NCBI GenBank assembly: GCA_023392125.1
Contig: JAEVZS010000017.1
Coordinates: 296,688-360,687, forward strand
Direction: 5' to 3'
Origin: Bacteroidota bacterium
GTDB taxonomy: Bacteria > Bacteroidota > Bacteroidia > Cytophagales > Cytophagaceae
Length of the DNA: 64,000 nucleotides
Shown: positions 44,927 through 53,600 of the stretch, in pieces
Numbering within the stretch: position 1 is the stretch's first letter
Layout of the letters: each line of letters opens with the position of its first letter
Notes under the pieces: model-generated
What the model saw: the letters and a program-made list of their open reading frames with translations, nothing else
Told to the model about the DNA's origin: nothing
The model's database searches: none
Translations under genes and position numbers: made by a program

Positions 44927-46144
44927 ATGAGAAAGATTGTTATTCTGTTGTTTGTTGTCCTTTGCGAACTAAGCTCTTACGCGCAAGTTCCGGAAAAAAT
45001 GAGCTATCAGGCCGTGATCCGTAATAGTAGTAACCAATTGATAAGCAATCAGCCGGTGGGTATGCGGATCAGTGTTTTGCAGGGCTCTGCCGATGGCCCG
45101 GCCGTATATGTGGAAACACAAACACCTGTAACCAATGCCAATGGGTTGGTAAGTCTTGAAATAGGGACAGGGGTGGCAGAGGAGGGTGATTTCGCTGCCA
45201 TAGCCTGGTCCCAGGGGCCTTATTTTCTTATGACGGAAATCGATCCTGAGGGGGGAACGAATTACAGCATAGCCGGTACAAGCCAGCTGTTAAGTGTACC
45301 GTATGCTTTGCACGCGAAGACGGCTGAGTATCTGTCGGGCGGGTTAGCTGAAACCGATCCGCTGTTCGCAGAGTCAGTGGCATCGGGTATCACCGGGGCG
45401 GATACCAGCCGGTGGAACAATAAGCCGGACAGGTATACGCTGGCCGAAATAGACGTCCTGAAAAGCAACATAGCGGCGTTGGAGAGAATACTTGTTAGCA
45501 AGGGGTTTTATACTGTTGAGGATATTGACGGTAATAGCTACATGGTGGTAATAATAGGAGAACAGATATGGATGCAGAGCAACTTGCGTGTTACACGATA
45601 TAATGACGGTACACCCATACCTTTAATGGCTGACCGCTTGGACTGGACGGTGGCAAGCGCAAGCGGCGAGCCTTGTTACTGTTGGTATGATAATGATTCG
45701 GCTTTGTATGCCGGTTCTTTTGGCGCTTTGTACAATTGGTATGCGGTAAACACCGGTAAGCTTTGCCCGGTAGGATGGCATGTGCCTGACAAGGATGACT
45801 GGACAACCCTGATGGATTACATAGGAGGAAGTGATGTGGCAGGAGGTAAGCTGAAAGCAATTGCCGAAAGTGAAAGGCCAGATGAAGTAATGATTACCGC
45901 TTGGACAGCGCCTAATACGGGAGCAAGTAATGAAACAGGTTTTAAAGCGCTGCCGGGTGGTTATCGTGGTGTTACTGGTGTATACGCTGAAAAGGGGAAC
46001 ACCGGTGAGTGGTGGAGCGGTACGACTACATCTGTTCAATCCATATTAGCATCCGGATGGATTATAACGTATAATGAAAGTAGACTGGTAGAGAGGTCTT
46101 CTAACAAACGATTAGGCTTATCAGTACGTTGCCTGAAAGACTGA
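44927..46144 (+). CDS. Exported protein with FISUMP (Fib_succ_major) domain
   Basis: The 405-residue protein has a signal peptide (MRKIVILLFVVLCELSSYAQ), an N-terminal region frequent in Bacteroidota surface proteins (PEKMSYQAVIRNSSNQLISNQPVGMRISVLQG), a short coiled coil (TLAEIDVLKSNIAALERILVSKG), and the FISUMP domain (about residues 195-405) with IGEQIWMQSNLRVTRYNDGT, GALYNWYAVNTGKLCPVGWHVP and WWSGT. The C-terminus ends in RCLKD. Role unknown. The gene follows the type A T9SS gene closely, though it lacks its own sorting signal. Confidence 0.9.
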   Translation: MRKIVILLFVVLCELSSYAQVPEKMSYQAVIRNSSNQLISNQPVGMRISVLQGSADGPAVYVETQTPVTNANGLVSLEIGTGVAEEGDFAAIAWSQGPYFLMTEIDPEGGTNYSIAGTSQLLSVPYALHAKTAEYLSGGLAETDPLFAESVASGITGADTSRWNNKPDRYTLAEIDVLKSNIAALERILVSKGFYTVEDIDGNSYMVVIIGEQIWMQSNLRVTRYNDGTPIPLMADRLDWTVASASGEPCYCWYDNDSALYAGSFGALYNWYAVNTGKLCPVGWHVPDKDDWTTLMDYIGGSDVAGGKLKAIAESERPDEVMITAWTAPNTGASNETGFKALPGGYRGVTGVYAEKGNTGEWWSGTTTSVQSILASGWIITYNESRLVERSSNKRLGLSVRCLKD

Positions 46145-46664
46145 GTTTTGGAGAAGACGATTAATATGAATGATGAAACAAGGGCAGTTAGCGCGTGCAA
46201 AGAATCGTTCAACATCCATGCATATGAGCTGGTGCCTTGAGAAGGAAGTGAAGACAACCCTCTTTTGTGCCTCGGGAAGTATACAAAAACTGCTGAAGAA
46301 ATAAATCTATAGTATTAAATGTGATGATTTTCTTTATGCTAAAGGATAAAAACTGTAAATAAATCTCATTCATTGATTGCCGGGAGCAATTTTTTGCCTT
46401 CGGGAGCCTCAGGAGAAACAAATCGTCAGGTGATTGAGATCTGGGGTTTCCGCAAGCTGAGATCCTCAAAGCTCCAATTGAATTTTGGCAGATTATGTAC
46501 AGTCTTGGGATTTGGTATACTAAAAGATAGGCTCAGCTCCGCTGTGATCTTTGGATTTTAAGCTTCTTTTATTAAATAACAGAAAGTATTTGCAAACCAG
46601 TTATTTGAAAAGAGAATAATACATAGTCCTGTAAATCTATTGTAACGGGAACTTTTACCCGGCT
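46145..46664. other. Intergenic region with repeat copy 2
   Basis: No gene is supported in these 520 bases; open frames at 46209-46469 and 46373-46561 lack known patterns. The stretch at about 46400-46545 is a diverged inverted copy of that at 22670-22800. The rest looks like degraded sequence and the 3' region of the OmpA-family gene. Confidence 0.5.
46420..46525 (+). repeat. Dispersed repeat, copy 2
   Basis: It shares with copy 1 (22670-22800, opposite strand) the ordered words AATCGTC-GGTGAT, CCGCAA, CCTC, AATT, ATTTTGG, CAGATTAT, AGT and TTGGTATA. A further 17-base word at 46388-46404 (AATTTTTTGCCTTCGGG) recurs at 22923-22939, but there it lies on the opposite strand relative to the shared part. 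Confidence 0.6.
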
Positions 46665-48728
46665 TCAGGGTTTAACCAGCAGGAATTCAGTTCTTCTGTT
46701 TTTGCTTCTGCCGATAGGATTGTCACTTCCGTCGGGATTCTGATTGGGTGCTATTGGCTTGCTTTTTCCGTATCCGGTGGCCTGAATTTTGTTCAGTGGA
46801 ATCCCTTTATCACTTAAATACCTCGCTACATACTCAGCCCTTTTCTGGGACAGGTTTTCATTGTATTTTTTAGAGCCCTGATTATCCGTGTGAGAGCTGA
46901 TAATAATCTTATCATGAGGATGCTTTTTCAGGAAGGGGATCAGTACAGAGTCCAGTACAGTTTTGGCATCTTCATTCAACTCAAATTTGTTGGTTTCATA
47001 CTGAATATCTTTCAGAACAAAAATTTCTCCTTCTACAGGCGCTTCGGCAATCTGATTTTCGTCTTTTTCGGTAACCAGGGCTTTCAAATGCAGCTTCTTA
47101 GCAATTGGCTCGGAAGATGCCATTTCTCTGGTCAAAACAATGACGCTGTCACTTTCATATCCTGCCAGGTCGACCCGGAAAGTGTACCGGGTGTTTTTTT
47201 CCAGAGGAAAGACGAGATTGCAGGACTCTTTCAGCTTCAGAGACTTTTTGCTGGATTCCTTTGTTTTCAGATCGTAGATATCCACCCTGACAATCTTGTC
47301 TGTACATACCGTATCATCCGATACTACGATCATATTGAGCTCTGCTTCAAAAGGTTTTGGAGGCAATATTTCAAATGCGAAAATGTCATCGCAGCAGGTT
47401 TCATGAAAGAAAGGAGTTCCGCCCGGCCTGTTGGAAACCAGAAATCCTTTGGTGCCTGCATGGTTCAGGTGAAAATCAAGATCATCCTGCGGTGAGTTGA
47501 CCGGAAAGGACAGATTCTGAGGTGTCACCATCCGGCCTTCCTGATCTTTCCAGGTTTTGTATATGTCCAGCCCACCAGCAGTGATCCTGCCATCGGAGCT
47601 GAAATAAAATGTCTGTGTGGATTCATGATAGAAGGGGGTGCAATCCGTTTTCGGACTGTTCATGATTCTGGCATTTTTGGGTTCCACCCATACATTGGTC
47701 CGGCTGTTATAATTGGTATACCATATATCCAGCCCGCCAAGCCCCTTCGGCCGGTCCGATACAAAATAGAGATATTCCGTTTTTCTTTCGGCGTCATATA
47801 CCACGCAGGGCTGCGTACTTGTATATCCTGCTATATTGACCGGGGCGGGCAATAGTTCTGCTTCTTTGAATTTTCCGTTGACTTTTTGGGTGACATAAAT
47901 TTTACACTGAACAATTCCCCGGTCATTAGGGGCGCATTTTGTGAAATAATACTTACCACTATTGGACGCATAAGCTATCTTACCCATATCCATGGCCGGA
48001 TCATTTATGGTTGAGAACTTCCCTTTCTCCTCCCATTGTCCGTTTACAAGCGAGGCTGTATATATCTGCCTTTTGGGGATAGAAGCTGTCTTGCTGATGT
48101 CATAGAAGCTGAGATGCTCTTCTTTCAGAGAGCCAAAAAGGATGGTTGTGCTGTCAACAAAAAACGGACTGAACTCCGTATGCGGAGCATTGACAGAAGA
48201 GCCTGCGTTGACGATCCGGACATTATCGGGAAATTCCGAGTAGACCATGCCACTGTCACAGCCGAGAATATCTTTTGATAAAACACGTTTGAAATCATTG
48301 TCTCCGACAGATCCTGCCTCTTTTCTGAATTTTAAAAGTGTTTGCCTGGCCTCTTCGTATTTGCCGGACATCTTTTGCATAATGCCTTTGTGATACATGG
48401 AAAAGGGAAACGCCGTAAAAGCCTTTTGAACCACATAGTCATAGGCTTCTTCCGCTTTGATATAATTACGGCTGGCTTCATAGAGTTCGGCCAGGCGGTA
48501 TCGTATTGCCATGTCATTGGGGCTCTGCTTTATCAGCTCCTCATAATAGAAAAGGGCCGTATATACATCGCCTGCCTGATATGCGGATTCGGCTCTGTCC
48601 TTCATTTTGCCCTGGCTGAGGCTCTGGTCCGGCTTAAATTCCTGATGCTGCGAGATGCCGGATAGAGACAACAATACAAACAGAAGAGCAGGAACTCCGG
48701 AAGTGAAATAGTTTAAAATAGCTTTCAT
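46665..48728 (-). CDS. OmpA-family protein with TPR and WD40-like repeats (PorE-like)
   Basis: From ATG 48728 (MKAILNYFTSGVPALLFVLLSLSGISQ as signal peptide) the product has 687 residues. In order there are TPR-like helices (about residues 40-150), a PD40/WD40-like propeller (about 190-445, with DCTPFYHESTQTFYFSSDGR and LDFHLNHAGTKGFLVSNRPGG), a beta-rich domain with CD-like spacing and a C-terminal OmpA domain (about 575-687) with ETNKFELNEDAKTVLDSVLI, IIISSHTDNQGSKKYNENLS and GYGKSKPIAPN. This is the PorE architecture, a peptidoglycan anchor of type IX secretion, but paralogues with other roles are common. Confidence 0.85.
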   Translation of the reverse strand: MKAILNYFTSGVPALLFVLLSLSGISQHQEFKPDQSLSQGKMKDRAESAYQAGDVYTALFYYEELIKQSPNDMAIRYRLAELYEASRNYIKAEEAYDYVVQKAFTAFPFSMYHKGIMQKMSGKYEEARQTLLKFRKEAGSVGDNDFKRVLSKDILGCDSGMVYSEFPDNVRIVNAGSSVNAPHTEFSPFFVDSTTILFGSLKEEHLSFYDISKTASIPKRQIYTASLVNGQWEEKGKFSTINDPAMDMGKIAYASNSGKYYFTKCAPNDRGIVQCKIYVTQKVNGKFKEAELLPAPVNIAGYTSTQPCVVYDAERKTEYLYFVSDRPKGLGGLDIWYTNYNSRTNVWVEPKNARIMNSPKTDCTPFYHESTQTFYFSSDGRITAGGLDIYKTWKDQEGRMVTPQNLSFPVNSPQDDLDFHLNHAGTKGFLVSNRPGGTPFFHETCCDDIFAFEILPPKPFEAELNMIVVSDDTVCTDKIVRVDIYDLKTKESSKKSLKLKESCNLVFPLEKNTRYTFRVDLAGYESDSVIVLTREMASSEPIAKKLHLKALVTEKDENQIAEAPVEGEIFVLKDIQYETNKFELNEDAKTVLDSVLIPFLKKHPHDKIIISSHTDNQGSKKYNENLSQKRAEYVARYLSDKGIPLNKIQATGYGKSKPIAPNQNPDGSDNPIGRSKNRRTEFLLVKP

Positions 48729-48750
48729 TGACTGTACAGCGCGATTTTTT

Positions 48751-49752
48751 CTAGTATCTGTTGCAAGGTATGGATATCTTGTCCGCAAATCTCCTTGGCG
48801 TTGTATAAATCAGGGAAAACTCAACAGCGGACTTATTTCTGGCATTATTGCTCAGCTCTGAAACCGTGATGTCATAACTGATTGCGAAATCCAGTCTGCC
48901 GTAACCAAATCCGGCCAGCAGGATCACTGCATCACTGTTGACTCTGCTTCCTCTGTATCCTGCTCCGGCCTGAATATTGACCGTTTTGCTGAGGTATTTT
49001 TTCAGATTTGAGCCGAGTACAAAATCCGTAGCGGTGGCAGAATTCATGTACAACAAATAGGGTAACGTATGCAGACTTTCGCTAAGAGGATGGATCGCAG
49101 AAGCGTTAAATACATGTCGGAACGGCAACCTGAAATCACCAAGAAAGTTCGCTCTGGGTCTGCTTACATGAAAGAGACCATACCCGGCGGCTACCCGGGT
49201 TTTACCCAGAAAGCGGAACCAGCCAAGCCCGGCATTGAAATCGGGATAGGTGTATGAATCATTGAGTTCGGTTTCCCCATGATAGATTTCCTGATCAAAT
49301 GTACCTGTTCCGTAATGCCACTGATCGGGAAAGGTCTGGCCGTTGAGGTCGGTCGACCGATGGGCAAGTCCTGCCTGAATACCCGCTCTGAAATAATTGG
49401 CCTGAATCTTTTTCTGGTATGAACCGGACAGGAAGAATTTGCTGGTAGACAGATTATAGGTGCTTAGCTGGTCATTGATCAGGATAAATCCCCAGGCGAT
49501 TTCATCTCCAAAGTTTTCTCTTTTCTTTTCGAAAGAAAACATATTGGTCCGGATCGGTTTGTTTACCTGCCCCCACTGGCTTCTGTAGTTGCAGGTTGCC
49601 CGAATATCTCCGGAATAGTTTCCCGTATATGCGGGGTTAAGGGAAATATTGGATGTATAATACTGACTCAGGTGGATATCCTGTGCGAGTAGAGGAGAAG
49701 CAAGCAAACCTGAAGCAAGGATCAGGAAATATTTTTTCAGTAGCGGCATCAT
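48751..49752 (-). CDS. PorP/SprF family type IX secretion membrane protein
   Basis: The 333-residue protein has a signal peptide (MPLLKKYFLILASGLLASPLLAQ) and starts as PorP/SprF proteins do: DIHLSQYYTSNISLNPAYTGNYSGDIRATCNYRSQW. The rest is a barrel with FLGSNLKKYLSKTVNIQAGAGYRG-like strands. Members pair with proteins carrying type B CTDs and are needed for their surface delivery. It lies 22 bases before the PorE-like gene in a leftward operon and next to the divergent adhesin with a type B signal. Confidence 0.92.
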   Translation of the reverse strand: MMPLLKKYFLILASGLLASPLLAQDIHLSQYYTSNISLNPAYTGNYSGDIRATCNYRSQWGQVNKPIRTNMFSFEKKRENFGDEIAWGFILINDQLSTYNLSTSKFFLSGSYQKKIQANYFRAGIQAGLAHRSTDLNGQTFPDQWHYGTGTFDQEIYHGETELNDSYTYPDFNAGLGWFRFLGKTRVAAGYGLFHVSRPRANFLGDFRLPFRHVFNASAIHPLSESLHTLPYLLYMNSATATDFVLGSNLKKYLSKTVNIQAGAGYRGSRVNSDAVILLAGFGYGRLDFAISYDITVSELSNNARNKSAVEFSLIYTTPRRFADKISIPCNRY

Positions 49753-49766
49753 TCAATTCGGATCAA

Positions 49767-50573
49767 TTACCACAAATGGGGGTTCTGATAATAGGTTCTG
49801 ACCATGTATTCATATTGCCCCTGAGTGAATTTCAGGCAAGTGCATGGATAATAGCTCATCACATTGCTCACATCAGGGTCATAAAAATCACCATTTGCGT
49901 CTTTCTCCATGTAAGTGAATTTGCAATTGCGGTCTATGTAATCGTCCACTGGCCTTGCCATATTATAGGGATCAGCGGGCGTATCACAAATGAAATCTCC
50001 GGTTGTAGAGCAATTGCTGCCATCAGCGTTTTCTGTGCCACTACCATTGAAGGTATGCGCCAGGCCGAAGTAATGCCCGAACTCATGAGCTATTACGCCC
50101 GGCGTAAAGCACGTAGGCTTTAAAAAAACTCCGGAATGATTGTCGGCCACTCCAGGCATTGACGCTTTGCCACACATAATTATTTTATCATCTATGTATA
50201 TTTCTTCATGTATGTACACATTGATCCTGTCCGGTACATTATATTTCCATAACATTTGAGATGTTATGGAATCATAATTGTCACTATAGTTCCAGTTTTC
50301 AATGAATCTGTACTCACATATACGGAAGGATACCCCTATCGGAGCGAAGACATTGTTTACATCAGATAGCTGAACAGCCAGATCCCCTGAATGATCCACC
50401 GCTTTGCCTGATCGGGGAATAATATTGTGAACTACCAGCAGAAACTCCTTGTCTATACGAGGCAATGGCCTGATGACATCCGTCTGAGCGCTTGTACTAT
50501 TTGTGAAGCTTAATATAGTGCAAAAAATAAATAGTAAATTAATAATTGATGCTGAGTGTTTAGTTTTTTTCAC
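49767..50573 (-). CDS. M43 (pappalysin-like) metalloprotease, secreted
   Basis: The product of 268 residues starts at GTG 50573 with a signal peptide (KKTKHSASIINLLFIFCTILSFTNSTSAQ). The zinc site HEFGHYFGLAH has His163, His167 and His173, and a Met-turn SNVMSYYP occurs near residue 239, as in pappalysin-like metzincins. Three Cys pairs are near. No T9SS sorting domain is present at this length, so export may stop at the periplasm. It is the first gene of the leftward transcript with PorP/SprF and the PorE-like protein. Confidence 0.92.
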   Translation of the reverse strand: MKKTKHSASIINLLFIFCTILSFTNSTSAQTDVIRPLPRIDKEFLLVVHNIIPRSGKAVDHSGDLAVQLSDVNNVFAPIGVSFRICEYRFIENWNYSDNYDSITSQMLWKYNVPDRINVYIHEEIYIDDKIIMCGKASMPGVADNHSGVFLKPTCFTPGVIAHEFGHYFGLAHTFNGSGTENADGSNCSTTGDFICDTPADPYNMARPVDDYIDRNCKFTYMEKDANGDFYDPDVSNVMSYYPCTCLKFTQGQYEYMVRTYYQNPHLW

Positions 50574-50611
50574 AATAAGCGTAATTAAAACGTGGGCAAA
50601 GAAACGGTTTT

Positions 50612-50643
50612 TTTGAATTAAAGTAAATTATTTCTCTATTTTG
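50612..50643 (+). promoter_or_regulatory. Predicted promoter of the PKD adhesin gene
   Basis: TTTG at 50612-50615 and TATTTTG at 50637-50643 are separated by 21 bases, a fair match to the Bacteroidota consensus, about 25 bases before the adhesin ATG at 50668. Confidence 0.5.
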
Positions 50644-50667
50644 GAGATTCTTTTCTATTAATTACGA

Positions 50668-53600
50668 ATGAAGCATAGTTTTTATCACTGGGGTTTTCTG
50701 TTAATATTTTCCCTGTTTGCTGTAAAGAGTTTTGGTCAATCGGTCAGTCTTACAGAAGGTTGTGCTCCTCTCGAGCTGCACTTTACTGCGCCGGATGGCA
50801 TGAGCTCATACTTCTGGAATTTCGGGGATGGAGTAAGTTCGGAGTTGCCAAATCCCGTAAATATTTATACCACTCCCGGAAAGTATAATGTCACTTTTCA
50901 TGAGATGCAGGGTGGTCCGGTGATTAAAACTCTTACTATTACAGTATTTCCGGAACCGGTCATTCGCTTCGATGTGGTGGAGCTGGGGTGTGCGCCCTAT
51001 GATGCGGAATTTAAAAACGCCGTTGAGATTTCACCTTTGGTACCGGTCAATAAGTATGTCTGGGTTTTCGGGGATGGTGATAAATCAGAAGGTCCTGCGG
51101 ATGTGACGCATACGTATGCACAAACGGGTAATTATAACGTTTCCCTGGGAATTGAGACGGATCACGCCTCCTGCAACATTACCAGACTGTTTTCATCAGC
51201 TGTAGAAGTAACGACGCAGCCCCAGGCAGCTTTCAGCACTACTCCGACAGATCTGTTTTCATGCAGTGCACCTTTTATCGTTGGATTTCAGAATACCTCG
51301 ACCGGAGCAAAAAGTCTGCAATATTCATGGGAGCTTGATAACGGGGTTAACAGCAATGCGTTGAATCCGCCTGCTCAGACCTATCAGGAAGGCCAATATA
51401 CACTAAAGCTGGATGTAAGCTATGCCAATGCTCCTTCCTGTGGGGCTTCGGTCACCAAAACAGTAAGTGTTGGCACCCCCAAACCTGTTATTGAAGTTTC
51501 GGAAGATTCTTTCTGTATGAATAGTGTCATTGAGGTCAGCACACCAACTCCGGGGTTTCCTACCTGGGATGTGGGAGATGATTATATGTTGTTGCTGGCA
51601 CCGGGGACTTCTGAAAGGGATCAGTTTAACCAGAGAAGGTTCGGTCTTACCTATTCCCGATACGGGCAAAAAACAGTTCGTCTGAATATACGATCAAGCG
51701 ATGGGCGGTGTTCCGGGGATACAACAGTTACACTTCATGTAAAGGGGTTTGATATAGAGGCTATTGCTTCTGTAGATACCATATGTCAATTGCCTGAGGA
51801 GGTTTCTTATCGTGTAAACGCCTCTGTACCTATCGATACTATTCGTTGGGAATTCCCGGATGTATCGGATCTGACATTGAAATATGATTCAATTGTTAAC
51901 CCGGTCAGAGCCTATGATTCTATCGCGCGACCCGATCATTACCATATTGGTTTATGGAGATATCCCCTGAGGGCAATGGTAACCGGCGTATCGAATGAGC
52001 TTAAGTGCTCGTTTTCATCGAAAGTCGAATCAATAGTGGACCTTCCTGTAGCATATTTTAAGCCTCTGTCTGAAACCAAAGGATGTGTGCCATTACAGGT
52101 TAGTTTTCAGGACAGCAGCTTCTTTAGTAAAGAGATCAGGCACTGGGTATGGCATTACGGCGATGGGAAGGTGGATACGACATATGCTCTTCTTGGTAAA
52201 GTATCTCATGTATATGAGCGTCCGGGAGATTATCAGGCATTTCTGGTGATTGAAACAGAAAATGGCTGTGTTGATACATCTTTTGCGATTCTGGTGGAGG
52301 CGGGAACCAGTCTGGCCGATGAAATTGATTTTGATGCGGACAGGAAAGAAGTTTGTCCGGGAGAACCTGTAGTGTTTGCTGTAACAAAAACGTCACCTCT
52401 GGTTGATGCTTACCATTTCCGTACGGAAGACAACAGATCGTTTCATTGTTCGGACAGGGATGTGGTGCAATGGTCGTATAAGCACATGACAGGCCCTCAG
52501 GATGTAGAGTTGCTGGTTGATTATAACGGCTGTATTTCCGGGGTGATCAAAGACAATTTTATTAATGTAAAGGGGGCTGTGGCAAAGATTGACTATACTG
52601 CCGTGTGCAGCGCTCCTTATGAGTATACATTTACCAGTAAAAGTCAAAATGCGACCTCTTTGCTCTGGGACTTTGCTGACGGGCATACCAGTGATCAGGA
52701 AACGATGCTGCATACGTTTGAAGATAACAGAAATTATCCGATCAAGCTTACAGCTCAGAATGAGGATGGCTGCGATCCTTCTGTCGCTACGGTCACTATC
52801 CGGGTAAGGGATGTAAAAGCGGTCATTAAAATGGATTCGCTGGTGTGTATTAATGTAGATCAGGTGCTGGATGGTGGTCAGTCTCTTGATGTACATGCAG
52901 ACTGTCATACAGGCTATACGTGGCAGTTTCCGACATTGAGTAGTCAAAGACCGCTCACAACAGCCGCTTCACGGTCAACATTCTCCTTTGCAAGTCCGGG
53001 CTGGCATACTGCCAGGCTGATTGTGAAAGATATCAATGGTTGCAGGGATACAGCGGAAGCCCGGTTCAAGGTGTATGATATGCAGGTAGACGCCCTGGCA
53101 GATGATTACGATATATGTATACCTGCGACTGTGGCTTTTACTGATTTGACCAAAGCGGATACATTAATTGATAAATGGGAATGGACTTTTGGCGGGGGGC
53201 TGTCCTCTACGCAGCAGAATACATCACAAACTTATCTGAATCCGCCGGGAAGCAATGGTTTGTATCCTGTTTCACTTACCGTAACCGATGTGCTGGGATG
53301 TAAGGAAAAAATGGAATTTACCATCGGGTATTACAAGCCTCAAAGTACTATTACCGCGACCAAGCAGGGGCGCATATGCTTTGGAGATTCAATTGCCCTG
53401 AGCGCTTCGGATTATACGACTAAAGGATCGAATCTCGCTTTTCGGTGGAACTTCGGAAATGGCACTACCGGGACTGATCAGGCGCACAAGCTGCTTTATG
53501 ATTCCTTAAAAACATATACAGTCAAACTAAACTATGAAGAGGTAGGGTCAGGTTGTAAGGATTCGGCCCAGTTGGTTGTGTATCAGCAGGAGTATCCGAA

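Noticed and set aside
46373..46561. 62-codon open frame on the plus strand
   Set aside because: It overlaps repeat copy 2 and shows no known pattern, so it is not supported as a gene.
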